Below, piece by piece: positions 24,847 through 34,449 of a stretch of DNA of 64,000 nt. The notes below the pieces were generated by a model, which worked only from the letters and a program-made list of their open reading frames with translations, ran no database searches and had not been told where the DNA came from. The position numbers and the translations under genes were made by a program. The stretch comes from DATHXC01 sp035459965. Lineage in GTDB: Bacteria; Pseudomonadota; Gammaproteobacteria; Burkholderiales; Methylophilaceae. Every line of letters starts with the position of its first letter. The first letter of the stretch is position 1. The stretch is from NCBI GenBank assembly GCA_035459965.1, contig DATHXC010000004.1:558001-622000 (forward strand). The letters run 5' to 3'.

Positions 24847-24924
24847 TAAATTAATTTTGAACCAGCTAGCTTAGCTTAATGAAATGCCTGCAAATTTAAA
24901 TTCAATATCAAAGTAGAGATAAAT

Positions 24925-25548
24925 ATGAACACATTAGAACTAGCAACCCACGGCCCAGTCATCCCGGTCATCGTCATCAATCGCGTTGAAGATGCTGTGC
25001 CTATGGCAGAAGCTCTGCTTGAAGGCGGCATCAAGGTGCTGGAAGTGACATTAAGAACTTCCTGTGCGCTGCAGGCGATGGAAGCGATTGCCAAGGCTGT
25101 GCCTGATGCAATTCTGGGAGCTGGCACAGTGCGTAGCGTGGCTGACGCAAAAGCGGCCAAGGATGCCGGTTGTACCTTTGCGGTAAGCCCTGGCTATACC
25201 AGCCAGGTTGGTTTGGCGTGCCGTGATATTGGTTTGTCATTATTGCCTGGAGTTTCAACTGGCTCCGAAATCATGATGGCGAATGCGGATGACTACTACT
25301 TCCTGAAACTTTTTCCAGCTGTGGCTGTGGGAGGTATCAATCTGTTGAAGGGTTTTGCAGGTCCATTCACTGATGTTAAATTCTGCCCGACAGGCGGGGT
25401 TACCGTTGAATCTGCCCCACAATTTCTAGCATTGCCAAACGTGATTGTGTGCGGTGGTACTTGGTTGACTCCGGCTGATGCTGTAGCCTCTGGTAACTGG
25501 GCACATATCACCAAGCTGGCGCGCGAAGCCAGTGCTATTAAAGCTTGA
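24925..25548 (+). CDS. eda: KDPG/KHG aldolase
   Basis: 207-aa class I aldolase cleaving 2-keto-3-deoxy-6-phosphogluconate to pyruvate and glyceraldehyde-3-phosphate. TIM-barrel landmarks: PVIVINRVEDAVPMAEALLEGG, the catalytic glutamate in VLEVTLRT, GAGTVRS, the Schiff-base lysine in YYFLKLFPA, and CPTGGVTVESA. Follows edd on the same strand and is closed by a strong terminator. Confidence 0.97.
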   Translation: MNTLELATHGPVIPVIVINRVEDAVPMAEALLEGGIKVLEVTLRTSCALQAMEAIAKAVPDAILGAGTVRSVADAKAAKDAGCTFAVSPGYTSQVGLACRDIGLSLLPGVSTGSEIMMANADDYYFLKLFPAVAVGGINLLKGFAGPFTDVKFCPTGGVTVESAPQFLALPNVIVCGGTWLTPADAVASGNWAHITKLAREASAIKA

Positions 25549-25584
25549 TTCAGAATCTGTAATATAGCTGCTCAGGCAGAAATT

Positions 25585-25620
25585 AAAACCTATATTTGGC
25601 AATGCTAAATATAGGTTTTT
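25585..25620 (+). terminator. Intrinsic terminator of the edd-eda unit
   Basis: 13-bp stem AAAACCTATATTT / AAATATAGGTTTT with a 9-nt loop and a following T-run, 37 bp after the eda stop. Nearly symmetric, so it may act on both strands. Confidence 0.85.
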
Positions 25621-25654
25621 AAATGTATATCTTTACGAAACAAGCCCCTCAAAT

Positions 25655-26320
25655 ATGCCACAGCTCAATATATCCAAATACAAAACCATTGTTTTTGACT
25701 GTGATGGCGTATTGCTGGATTCCAATCAGCTTAAAATCCAAGCCTATTTGGATACTGCGATTAAATTTGGCGCAACCGAGCAACAGGCCAAGGCACTGGT
25801 TGATTACCATGTGCTGCTTGGTGGTATTTCGCGCTATACAAAATTCGAATATTTTTTACGTGAAATTGTAAAACAGCCTGTTACTGATAAAGCCATGCAA
25901 GAGCTGTTTGAAGATTTTGGTGGCGAAGTCAGGCGATTATTGAGCAATTGTGAGATTGCGCCAGGGTTAGCTGAGTTGCGCAGTGCGATACCTGACTGTC
26001 GCTGGCTGGTGGTCTCAGGTGGCGACCAGGCAGAAATAGGTCAAATATTTACAGAGAGAGGCATCGCAGATATGTTTGATGCAGGCATATTCGGCAGCCC
26101 TGATAATAAAGACCAGATTCTCGCGCGCGAGCTTGAGAGTGGCAATATTGTGATGCCTGCTTTATTTGTCGGGGATAGTAAATACGACCATATAGCTTCC
26201 ACAGGAGCGGGTCTGGATTTTGTGTTTTTAAGCGGATGGACAGATTTTGATGGTTGGCAGCAATACTGTCAGTCCAATAATATTAAAGTGCTGCCGGCAC
26301 TTAATCATCTGGTTGTTTAA
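25655..26320 (+). CDS. HAD-superfamily phosphatase
   Basis: 221-aa HAD hydrolase of the phosphoglycolate-phosphatase/beta-phosphoglucomutase branch. Motif I is VFDCDGVLLDS (nucleophile Asp and acid/base Asp), motif II VVSGG, and motif IV FVGDSKYD; a helical cap lies between about residues 20 and 95. It is not GmhB-like (no DRDG start), so it is probably not the heptose bisphosphate phosphatase. It reopens the LPS region after edd-eda and may act on a sugar or nucleotide-sugar phosphate there. Substrate unknown. Confidence 0.8.
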   Translation: MPQLNISKYKTIVFDCDGVLLDSNQLKIQAYLDTAIKFGATEQQAKALVDYHVLLGGISRYTKFEYFLREIVKQPVTDKAMQELFEDFGGEVRRLLSNCEIAPGLAELRSAIPDCRWLVVSGGDQAEIGQIFTERGIADMFDAGIFGSPDNKDQILARELESGNIVMPALFVGDSKYDHIASTGAGLDFVFLSGWTDFDGWQQYCQSNNIKVLPALNHLVV

Positions 26321-26453
26321 TATCACAAAGTTCGCGTTGCTTTATCCCGTGCGCTGGGGTTGATGCTAAGTAATGAGCTTGGGTGAATGGTATAAAGCCC
26401 ATTATCCGGCTACAATTTAGTCATCATCAAATTGTCATATTAAAGAGTCAGAT

Positions 26454-27134
26454 ATGCAACGAGTCTTTGGGTGCTGGTTTCGTCACAGCGAGTTAATTAC
26501 TGCAGATGCTTACAAGCAGTTATTGCAATCATCCACAGAGATTCTTGAGCAGGATCAACATGGTATCAAAGTGGTTCGCCTGAGTAATGGCGATATCCTC
26601 AAGACATTCCGGGTTAAACATTTAATCAGTAGCGCGCGTTTTTTCTCTTATGCGCGTAGTTTTTGCAGAAATGCGGAGCGGCTTAAGATTCTGGCTGTTC
26701 CAACTGTACAGATTAAACACTTGTACCACTTTAAAGAGTCTACTAACACAGTTGTCATTTACCAGCCATTAGTGGGTGAAACGGTGAAGCATTTGCTTGA
26801 TAAGAAAATGCTGACTGAGGAACTCGCAGAAAAGCTTGGTAAATTTATTGCTGATCTGCATGATTCAGGCGTTTATTTTAGGGGCTTACACCTAGGTAAT
26901 ATCGTTCTGACGCCCACAGGGGATTTCGGTCTGATTGATATTTCCGAGATGAGCATATTCCCATGGAGGCTCGGTTGTCGTCGCAGATTAAGGAATTTTG
27001 CAAGATTCTGGCGGGCATTCGAGGATAAATTCAGCTTTGGTTATAGCGGTATTCATGCCCTGATCAAAGGCTATCATGCCAGTTGCAACAAGGTAGATAT
27101 GAAGCTCAAGGAAATTGAGAAAAGATTGTTGTAA
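26454..27134 (+). CDS. Kinase-fold (InaA / toluene-tolerance-like) protein, catalytic Asp missing
   Basis: 226-aa member of the LPS-kinase-like superfamily. The pattern LHDSGVYFRGLHLGNIVL (about 135-152) aligns with the HGDLHxxN catalytic loop, but Gly144 occupies the place of the Asp; Asn149 and the metal Asp162 (GLIDISEM) remain. The C-terminal part is strongly basic (WRLGCRRRLRNFARFWR). Proteins of this kind occur in core-LPS clusters and have been annotated as toluene tolerance or LPS kinase; whether they phosphorylate anything is open. It precedes a GT2 gene by about 40 bp and is probably co-transcribed with it. Confidence 0.65.
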   Translation: MQRVFGCWFRHSELITADAYKQLLQSSTEILEQDQHGIKVVRLSNGDILKTFRVKHLISSARFFSYARSFCRNAERLKILAVPTVQIKHLYHFKESTNTVVIYQPLVGETVKHLLDKKMLTEELAEKLGKFIADLHDSGVYFRGLHLGNIVLTPTGDFGLIDISEMSIFPWRLGCRRRLRNFARFWRAFEDKFSFGYSGIHALIKGYHASCNKVDMKLKEIEKRLL

Positions 27135-27176
27135 TGGATTCGGTAGTATCGAATTTCCTGAAGGATCGAAATATAA

Positions 27177-28091
27177 ATGCAATTAGTAACTCCAGGTTTG
27201 TCAGTACTCATCATCAACTACAACTCAGGTACATATGCCTGTGACTGCATTGATTCCCTGCTAAAACAAGAGAATGTCGCACTTGAAATAATAGTGGTAG
27301 ACAATGCCAGTCAGGACAATAGTCTGGCTATGTTGCAGGAAATGTTTGGTGACAGGATTGTCCTGATTGTAAGTAAAGAAAATCTGGGCTTTGGTCGGGC
27401 CAATAACCTGGCAGCAAAGACTGCCAGTAAAGAGTTTGTGCTGGTACTCAATCCGGATACCCACCTTGCAGATACGCATGCCTTGTCCAAGTTGCTGGCC
27501 TATCTGCAGCAATATCCTAAGTTCGGTATGGTAGGGCCTGCCATTTTGGAGCCACGAAAAAATAAACAAGTATTGCCCAGGCTACGATACCCATCTGCAC
27601 GCTCTCTAAAACATACACCTCAACTACAAAATCTGCCCGGGAAAATTGCCTGGTTACTCGGTGCATGTATGCTGATGAGGCGATCAGTGTATGAGGAACT
27701 TCATGGATTTGATCCCGATTATTTTCTGTATGGAGAAGACGCCGATATATGCTTGCGTTTACGTCAGAATGGCTATGAAATTGGATATTGTGCGGAGGTT
27801 TCCATCACCCATGTTTCGGGTGCTAGTGAAATCGGCGCAGACTCTTTTGATAAATGGCTACGCAAAAAACGAGGGGTATTTCTATTTTTCCAGAAGCATT
27901 TTGATGTTAGGGATACACGGAAAATAGCTAAAAATGCAATCGCCAAGGCCTCTATGTATTTGGCCATTCTGAAGCTGACACATATCTTTTCTTTTAGGAA
28001 TGCACAACACGCTTCAGATAAGATAAATAGACTCAAGGCTACAAAAGTCGCAGCAGCAGAAGTCCTCATGCAAATAAAAAGCAGTAGCTAG
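27177..28091 (+). CDS. Glycosyltransferase family 2 (rhamnosyltransferase-like)
   Basis: 304-aa GT-A fold enzyme like WbbL. It has the N-terminal nucleotide-sugar site (VLIINYNSGTYACDCIDSLL), the DxD-like metal site in VLVLNPDTHL, and the acceptor region GFDPDYFLYGEDADICLRLRQNGYEI. It transfers an activated sugar, possibly rhamnose, to outer core or O-chain precursors at the cytoplasmic side. Convergent with the next gene, only 4 bp between stops. Confidence 0.85.
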   Translation: MQLVTPGLSVLIINYNSGTYACDCIDSLLKQENVALEIIVVDNASQDNSLAMLQEMFGDRIVLIVSKENLGFGRANNLAAKTASKEFVLVLNPDTHLADTHALSKLLAYLQQYPKFGMVGPAILEPRKNKQVLPRLRYPSARSLKHTPQLQNLPGKIAWLLGACMLMRRSVYEELHGFDPDYFLYGEDADICLRLRQNGYEIGYCAEVSITHVSGASEIGADSFDKWLRKKRGVFLFFQKHFDVRDTRKIAKNAIAKASMYLAILKLTHIFSFRNAQHASDKINRLKATKVAAAEVLMQIKSSS

Positions 28092-28095
28092 ATCA

Positions 28096-29673
28096 TTATT
28101 TTCTTTGCTTTCTTGAAAAAATCATCATTTTCTTCTTAGCCTTAAACCCTACAAACTGCTTGATTAATTCATGATTAGGCAGCGCTTCTATTAATTGTGT
28201 TTCCCGTTCGGGATGATCGTTATTCATATTGATTACTAAGTAATCGTATTGTTGAATCGAGCCATCGGAAATCGCTTTGCTTACAAAACTCCAATAGTTA
28301 TAGCCTCTACCTAGGTATGGTGCCCCCGCGTAGTATCTTGCTCTAGGACTGACATAAAAAATATTATCGTTGTATGGGTTAAGTTGTTTTACAAACCTGA
28401 CAGCATCCTGCTCATAATTATAGCCATGCTTTTTAGCGGCCAGATTACTCATCAAGCTCCCACTCATGACAATAATAATCAGAAAAATAAGGCCCTTTTG
28501 TTTATAGTCTGGATTAGGATGGGTCCGAAAGCGCTTTAAGAGTGAGGCAAGGCTGAAGGCTGCTAAAATTAGTAACATGAATGCCAAGGCAATCAGATAT
28601 CGCCCAGATAAAACAAATGTACTTAATATGATGACATAGGCATTCAGAAGCGCCAGTAAAGCCACCCACAAAATCAATTTGCGTACACCTTTGTCCAAGG
28701 TGGGCAATACTGTTTTGCGGGTGCCTGCAATTAAGCCAACGGTAAGCCAGCCAGCCGTAGACATTGACTTAACCAGCACAATACCAATCAATGTCAAAAC
28801 TAGACCGAATAGGCCATATTCGTCCAGAAAGTCTCCTAATATTTGCTGGCCGACCACTTGAGACTTTGTAGCCAAGTCATGGCTAATTTTTAACGAGGTG
28901 TAGTCAAAAAGATTAAAAATTTCCTGAATACGACCAAAATCAGAAAGCTTGATTGAGGGGATGAATATGGCAGTAGCAATCCCCAATAAGCCCAAAAGTA
29001 TAGTAAGTAGATGGCATTTTAGGACGCGCCTTATTCTTACAGAGACTTCAATGGTGCTATCTGTCAATAATACAAATGGTAAGCATGTCAGAAATATGAC
29101 TGCTTCTATTCGAAATAGTACTGCAAAAGTTGCGAAAACTTGCCATTGCAGGCAGTCCTTTAATTTCCCATCACGATAAAACTTGAAGAAAAATGCAATG
29201 CTAGTAAGGAAACAAGCCCAAAAACCCTGGTCACGCAGCAACATGGATAAAATGTCACCAGAAATATAGGGGGAGCTAAATAGCAATGCTGCGCCACAGG
29301 CTATGGTGGTTTTGTTGCCACCTGCTAGTCGGATCAACGTAATAAAGCTGAAAGTTGTCAGTGAAAAGAACAATACATTCAGAAGCTGTGCTGCGTGTTG
29401 AAAACCGATTCCACTTATTTTCTGAATGATGGCGATGAGGGCTGGGAATAACGGCCAATTGTAAAGTGCAAAACCTTGCTTCCATTCGTTGAGCGAAAAT
29501 AGCCTAGCTACCTCGAAGTATAGAACTGAATCGTCATTGATCCAGCCATGTTGAATATAAATCACTCGGCATGTGATGAGTGCGGCAACTAGTGTTAATA
29601 GCCATTGCAGCTGACATTCATTTATTGCAGATATTCTTTTTACAACTTTGAGATCTGAAATTTTTTCGAGCAT
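28096..29673 (-). CDS. Polytopic membrane glycosyltransferase (GT-C / PMT-like)
   Basis: 525-aa integral membrane protein with about ten or more helices followed by a C-terminal soluble part. The first periplasmic loop holds WINDDSVLYFEVARLF, with the acidic pair and aromatic residues expected at the active site of GT-C enzymes that use polyprenyl-phosphate sugars (ArnT/PMT type). It would decorate LPS on the periplasmic face. It is last of the leftward LPS operon hldD-hldE-waaF-GT9. Sugar unknown. Confidence 0.72.
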   Translation of the reverse strand: MLEKISDLKVVKRISAINECQLQWLLTLVAALITCRVIYIQHGWINDDSVLYFEVARLFSLNEWKQGFALYNWPLFPALIAIIQKISGIGFQHAAQLLNVLFFSLTTFSFITLIRLAGGNKTTIACGAALLFSSPYISGDILSMLLRDQGFWACFLTSIAFFFKFYRDGKLKDCLQWQVFATFAVLFRIEAVIFLTCLPFVLLTDSTIEVSVRIRRVLKCHLLTILLGLLGIATAIFIPSIKLSDFGRIQEIFNLFDYTSLKISHDLATKSQVVGQQILGDFLDEYGLFGLVLTLIGIVLVKSMSTAGWLTVGLIAGTRKTVLPTLDKGVRKLILWVALLALLNAYVIILSTFVLSGRYLIALAFMLLILAAFSLASLLKRFRTHPNPDYKQKGLIFLIIIVMSGSLMSNLAAKKHGYNYEQDAVRFVKQLNPYNDNIFYVSPRARYYAGAPYLGRGYNYWSFVSKAISDGSIQQYDYLVINMNNDHPERETQLIEALPNHELIKQFVGFKAKKKMMIFSRKQRK

Positions 29674-29696
29674 GGTTTTTATGATTTTCTTTATTT

Positions 29697-30710
29697 TCAG
29701 GTATTCACTAACAAGTCTGACTTCTCTATAGAGTCTAAACGATTGTATACACCTAGCAAGATGTCAATTGCAGTCAAAACCTGCTGGTAATTTAGCTCTG
29801 CCAGGCTCTTTACTTCAATGGTCTGTCGAAAAGCGCTTGTTGGATAGGGGCCTGTGCGTATAGCATTAGTTGGCCCAAATAGTGCGACCAAGGGCGTGTT
29901 CATTGCACAAGCCGCATGCATTGTCCCTGTATCTGGAGATACATAAACAGCCAACTTTTCCATTACTGCAGCAAGCTCTAGTAGATTAGTCTTGCCTGTA
30001 AGGTCAATTGCATCTGGAATATGTTGTTTGAACTGATGTGCCAGAATCTGCTCGTTTTCTCCCCCAGTGAGTACGATCTGAGATTGTGGGTACTTGAGCT
30101 TTAACCCATTGGCTAATTCGATAAACTGCTTGATTGGCCATAATTTTTCATGGTGCGGCCTATACCAAGGTAGCCACACATCTTTTTTATTAATGCCGTG
30201 GCAACCCAGATGCATCCCTATATATTTTATATTTTTATTGAGTAGATGCGAGGCAGAAGCTCGGTCATCTGCGCTCGGAAATAGCTGATAGTGCAAAGAC
30301 TGCGTCGTTAAATTACTTTCAGAAAATCCTCGTTGGATGAAGTTTAACGCCTGTTGTGACTGTGCTTGTTCTTGATCTGCTTTTTCGATCAAAAATACAG
30401 GCTTTTTTAATTGATCTACTAACTCCAGTATCCTGTTGTCCCTATGTGCAGCAACCATGAAGTCATAGGGTTCAATAAAATCATCTGCCTGATTGATTTC
30501 ACTATGCAGGTAAATGTGCTCACAATGCGGATTATTATAGTAAACGCTTGCACCTAAATTACTAAGGCTCAATACATCTATTTGGAAATTGGGTTTTAAT
30601 GACTTTAGCAATGCTAATGCTGGTGTGATCATTAGCGTGTCTCCCAAACGGGCGGGAGAAAGAAAGAGAACTTTTTTTCGTATCATTCTGGGATTTTGAT
30701 TAACGATCAA
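29697..30710 (-). CDS. Glycosyltransferase family 9 (heptosyltransferase-like)
   Basis: 337-aa GT9 protein: N-terminal VLFLSPARLGDTLMITPALALLKSL, and C-terminal YVSPDTGTMHAACAMNTPLVALFGPTNAIRTGPYP, including the DTGxxH motif of active heptosyltransferases. Its ATG overlaps the waaF stop (ATGA), so the two are coupled. It resembles WaaQ-type third heptosyltransferases by position after WaaF, but the acceptor cannot be read from sequence. Confidence 0.85.
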   Translation of the reverse strand: MIVNQNPRMIRKKVLFLSPARLGDTLMITPALALLKSLKPNFQIDVLSLSNLGASVYYNNPHCEHIYLHSEINQADDFIEPYDFMVAAHRDNRILELVDQLKKPVFLIEKADQEQAQSQQALNFIQRGFSESNLTTQSLHYQLFPSADDRASASHLLNKNIKYIGMHLGCHGINKKDVWLPWYRPHHEKLWPIKQFIELANGLKLKYPQSQIVLTGGENEQILAHQFKQHIPDAIDLTGKTNLLELAAVMEKLAVYVSPDTGTMHAACAMNTPLVALFGPTNAIRTGPYPTSAFRQTIEVKSLAELNYQQVLTAIDILLGVYNRLDSIEKSDLLVNT

Positions 30711-31753
30711 TCATTTGTAAAGGCATGTACTTGCTTGATTACTTGCCTGGCATCAATGTCTTTCAGGCACTTCAGGTGACCTAATGGACAGACCCGCTCA
30801 AAGCATGGGCTGCATTCCAGGTTCAGATAAAGTACGGTGGCCTTAGCGCTCATCGGCGGTGTATGATGCGGGTCTGACGAGCCATAGATTGCCACTAGCG
30901 ATTTCCCTAATGCGGCTGCAACGTGCATGAGGCCAGAGTCGTTGCTCACTACTGTTGTGGTGAGCGACATCAAGTCGATAGCTTCGCCTAAGTTAGTTTT
31001 TCCACCAAAGTCTCGGCATCGGTGCATGCATAATCGATTAATTTCACTGGTGACTGGTACATCTTTATCTGACCCACAAAGCCAGACTTCCCATCCTTCA
31101 GAGAGCGCTTCATTTGCTACTTCAGCATAGTATTCGGCAGGCCAGCGCTTAGCTTCACCATACTCGGCACCTGGACAAATCCCAAGTACTTTTATAGTAG
31201 GTACTGGCATACCAAGTTTTTGCAGGGCCTTTAAAGCATGCTGATTATCAGCGATGAGGCGCGGCTCATGGATTGTTTCTGGCAAGGTATTCTCAGGCAA
31301 GCCTAAGGCTACAAACCTGTCTACTGTGCGTGGTAGCTTGATTTTATCCAGTGTACGAATGTCATTCAACAAGCCATAGCGAAATTCACCTACAAATCCT
31401 GTACGCAAAGGTATGCCTGCGGCAAAGGGCAGAATAGCTGATTTGAGGGAATTGGTGAGGATGATGCTTTGTGTATAGCCTTTATTTCTCAGACTTTTAC
31501 CAAAACGGATGCGCTCCAATAATGCCAGCTGGCCATGCCTGAAGGGCAGGGCAATCGCCTCATTGACTTCGGGCATGCGCTCCAGTAATGGCAAAGTCCA
31601 GGCAGGTGCTGCCACATCAATCAAGCATTCTGGATGCTGGAGTTTGAGTGTCTTGAACAGGCTTTGTGCCAGTACCATGTCGCCTACCCATGCCGGACCT
31701 AAAACTAAAATTCTTGCAGGCATAATGTTTGGACTAAGGGATTGTTCCGGCAT
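30707..31753 (-). CDS. waaF: Lipopolysaccharide heptosyltransferase II
   Basis: 348-aa GT9 enzyme adding heptose II to heptose I. The signature start is RILVLGPAWVGDMVLAQSLFKTLK; later SNDSGLMHVAAALGKSLVAIYGSSDP and the Cys-rich tail SPCFERVCPLGHLKCL are WaaF hallmarks. The ATG at 31753 adds ten residues before the usual start at the second ATG (31723); neither has a clear ribosome site. Downstream of hldE, which makes its ADP-heptose donor. Confidence 0.95.
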   Translation of the reverse strand: MPEQSLSPNIMPARILVLGPAWVGDMVLAQSLFKTLKLQHPECLIDVAAPAWTLPLLERMPEVNEAIALPFRHGQLALLERIRFGKSLRNKGYTQSIILTNSLKSAILPFAAGIPLRTGFVGEFRYGLLNDIRTLDKIKLPRTVDRFVALGLPENTLPETIHEPRLIADNQHALKALQKLGMPVPTIKVLGICPGAEYGEAKRWPAEYYAEVANEALSEGWEVWLCGSDKDVPVTSEINRLCMHRCRDFGGKTNLGEAIDLMSLTTTVVSNDSGLMHVAAALGKSLVAIYGSSDPHHTPPMSAKATVLYLNLECSPCFERVCPLGHLKCLKDIDARQVIKQVHAFTND

Positions 31754-31767
31754 GAGGCAGGATCAGG

Positions 31768-33234
31768 TCAGGAAGCGAGTTTTTTGATAATTTTGCTGGT
31801 GCTCCGGCCCGGCACAATATCAATCAAAGCTACTTGTCCGCCCCATGACTTGACTTCAGCACCACCGACAACTTGGGCTTCACTGTAATCACTGCCTTTT
31901 ACGATGACATCAGGCCGTATAGCCTCAATCAGACTCAAAGGCGTATCTTCGTCGAACAGGACGACTGCATCGATAGACTCTAGGGCAGCGAGTACGCGTG
32001 CTCTGTCCTGCTCGTGGATAACCGGCCGGGTGGGGCCTTTGAGTGCGCTCACTGAGCGATCGGTATTAAGCCCAAGTACCAGTCGATCGCCTTTTTTGCG
32101 TGCAGCCTCCAAGTAGGTGACATGGCCTGCATGTAGTAAGTCGAAACAGCCATTGGTGAATACGATTTTTTGCCCGTTGCTACGCCAGGCAGTAACACGA
32201 TCAACCAGATTAGTCAGGTTGCATACTTTGTCTGACTGCATGGCGGAATTCTGTGAAACCAGTTCGCCAATCAGGTCCTGCCGGGTAATCGGTACAGTAC
32301 CAACTTTGCCGACCACAATGCCTGCTGCAATATTGGCAAGCTGTAATGACTCCTGATAAGTCAGGCCATGTACCATGCCGGCTGCGAGGGTGGCAATCAC
32401 GGTATCGCCAGCCCCAGATACATCAAATACCTGTTTGGCTGTGGCTGGTAGATGCAAGGTGGCATTTTCGTCGGTGACGGTAATGCCTTCTTCACCGCGA
32501 GTAACAGCAAGGAATTGCAGGCCTAGGGTTTTTCTTAGGACATTCACTGCGCTTAGCAATGCAGCGTTGTTATCTATATTTACGCTACAGGCTTCAGCCG
32601 CCTCGCTCTTGTTAGGCGTGAGCGCTGTAGCCCCTTTGTACTTGCTGTAGTCGCGACCTTTGGGATCAACTAGCACAGGAATGTTTAATTGTTGGGCTTT
32701 TACGATGATTGCTGTACATAGGTCTGCGCTAAGCACACCTTTTGCATAGTCAGACAGAATGACAATCGATGGTTTGTCCGATAGTTGCTTGATAACCAAG
32801 GCTTGCAGCTGGGCGTTTTCTTCTGTGCTGAAAGCTTGCTGGCTCTCCTGATCCAATCGCATCATTTGCTGGTGGCCACTGAGTATCCTGGTTTTGGTGA
32901 CAGTGGGGCGCTCAGTAGACTTCAGCACGCCTTCGGTATTAATACCAGCATCGTTAATCATTTGCAGCAGCAAGCTGGCATCAGCGTCATCGCCCACACA
33001 GCCTGCAATTCTGGTTTTCAGTCCTAGTAATGCCAGGTTTACGGCCACGTTTGCTGCACCCCCTGCGCGGTCATTCTGCTGCTTTAAGAGGACAACAGGT
33101 ACGGGGGCTTCGGGGGATATGCGCTGAACTTGTCCGATTAAATAGCGATCCAGCATCAGGTCGCCTATGACAAGTGCCCAGGCATCGGTCAGCCCGAATT
33201 TGTTGCGAACGGCATCAAGCAGTAACGATTGCAT
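31768..33234 (-). CDS. hldE: Bifunctional heptose-7-phosphate kinase / heptose-1-phosphate adenylyltransferase
   Basis: 488-aa two-domain enzyme. The PfkB-type kinase (about 1-330) has AGGAANVAVNLALLG and the catalytic GAGDT motif (VSGAGDTVIATLAAG); the nucleotidyltransferase (about 355-488) has FTNGCFDLLHAGHVTYLEAA and VKGSDY. Together they carry out the first and last activation steps of ADP-D-glycero-D-manno-heptose synthesis; the intervening phosphatase GmhB and isomerase GmhA are not in the window. Fused form as in enterobacteria. Confidence 0.97.
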   Translation of the reverse strand: MQSLLLDAVRNKFGLTDAWALVIGDLMLDRYLIGQVQRISPEAPVPVVLLKQQNDRAGGAANVAVNLALLGLKTRIAGCVGDDADASLLLQMINDAGINTEGVLKSTERPTVTKTRILSGHQQMMRLDQESQQAFSTEENAQLQALVIKQLSDKPSIVILSDYAKGVLSADLCTAIIVKAQQLNIPVLVDPKGRDYSKYKGATALTPNKSEAAEACSVNIDNNAALLSAVNVLRKTLGLQFLAVTRGEEGITVTDENATLHLPATAKQVFDVSGAGDTVIATLAAGMVHGLTYQESLQLANIAAGIVVGKVGTVPITRQDLIGELVSQNSAMQSDKVCNLTNLVDRVTAWRSNGQKIVFTNGCFDLLHAGHVTYLEAARKKGDRLVLGLNTDRSVSALKGPTRPVIHEQDRARVLAALESIDAVVLFDEDTPLSLIEAIRPDVIVKGSDYSEAQVVGGAEVKSWGGQVALIDIVPGRSTSKIIKKLAS

Positions 33235-33307
33235 TTTCTAATGGGTCTCCAGGCTAGTCGCCGTGTGCAGGCATCTGTGTGGTGCAATGCTCTTCAAGTG
33301 GTAGCCA

Positions 33308-34303
33308 TTAACAATAGGGGTCTGGCTGTGTGAGATAGTTTTGTACGTAATCACGTACGCCTTCCTCAAGTGTGTAGAACGGCACTGTGTAGCCTGTAGC
33401 GCGTATCTTGGACATATTGGCTTCGGTAAAGTATTGATATTTACCATGAAGATCCTGCGGCATATCGATATAGGTGATCAAGGGTTTCTCACCCTGACTG
33501 GTCATGACTGCTGTAGCCAGATCCTTAAAGCTACGGGCTTTTCCCGTGCCAATATTATATATGCCGGAGTATTCAGGATGCTGCATAAAGTGCGCAACGA
33601 TAGCCGCTGTATCTTTAACGTACACAAAGTCGCGCAGTTGCATGCCATCCTCGTAGCCGTCTTTATGGCTTTTGAACAGTTTGACAGTGCCCAGCTCGCG
33701 AAACTGGGTATAGCTGTGCAGAGCCACGCTTGCCATGCGTTCTTTATGGTATTCGTTCGGGCCGTACACGTTAAAGAACTTGAAACCACACCATTGAGGA
33801 GGGGTTGGCAGGTTTTGCTTCACTTGGCGCAACGCCCATTGGTCAAAGAAATGTTTGGAATAGCCGTAGCCATTGAGTGGCCGCAATGTGTCTATCGCAT
33901 GTTCATCATCATCGTATCCTTCTTCACCAGCACCATAAGTAGCTGCTGAACTGGCATACAGGAACGGGACTTGATGCTTGGCGCACCATGACCACAGGTG
34001 CTGGCTGTAACGGATATTTTCCTGGACCAACTTGTTGAAGTCGCGCTCAGTGGTGGCACTGATGGCACCCATATGAATAATGGCATCGATCTTATTGTCA
34101 CTACTGGCTTTGAAATTGTCCAGCCAGGGTAGCAATTCGTCTTTATCAAGATAGTTGGCATAACGGCGCTTGACCAGGTTTTGCCATTGCTCTTGGTGAA
34201 TGAGCCGATCAACAATCACAATGTCATCTCGGCCCAGCGCGATATTCAAGTGCCAGGCAATTACGCTACCTATCATACCGGCGCCGCCAGTGATGACTAT
34301 CAT
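33308..34303 (-). CDS. hldD: ADP-L-glycero-D-manno-heptose 6-epimerase
   Basis: 331-aa extended SDR enzyme converting ADP-D,D-heptose to the L,D form used by WaaC and WaaF. The NADP-binding GGAGMIGSVIAWHLN is at the N-terminus, the catalytic region is YGYSKHFFDQW (Tyr and Lys), and FKFFNVYGPNEYHKERMASV is characteristic of HldD. It is first of the leftward hldD-hldE-waaF operon. Confidence 0.97.
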   Translation of the reverse strand: MIVITGGAGMIGSVIAWHLNIALGRDDIVIVDRLIHQEQWQNLVKRRYANYLDKDELLPWLDNFKASSDNKIDAIIHMGAISATTERDFNKLVQENIRYSQHLWSWCAKHQVPFLYASSAATYGAGEEGYDDDEHAIDTLRPLNGYGYSKHFFDQWALRQVKQNLPTPPQWCGFKFFNVYGPNEYHKERMASVALHSYTQFRELGTVKLFKSHKDGYEDGMQLRDFVYVKDTAAIVAHFMQHPEYSGIYNIGTGKARSFKDLATAVMTSQGEKPLITYIDMPQDLHGKYQYFTEANMSKIRATGYTVPFYTLEEGVRDYVQNYLTQPDPYC

Positions 34304-34410
34304 GTCAGGGTTTCCAATACGTGGGATTTGAGAATGTGCTGCATGCAGGATTATAACAAAGCTTGCGCATATTTTCTGAAGCGCTGTTTTCTGAGGAAGG
34401 CACTATCATT

Positions 34411-34441
34411 AAAGCTGGGGTAATTATAAAGCTAGGGTAAT
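34411..34441. repeat. Short tandem direct repeat near the hemH end
   Basis: Two 14-bp copies of AAAGCTRGGGTAAT (34411-34424 and 34428-34441), 17 bp apart, in the spacer between hldD and the hemH stop. Function unknown; it may be a chance slippage duplication. Confidence 0.4.
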
Positions 34442-34449
34442 GAAGCAGA

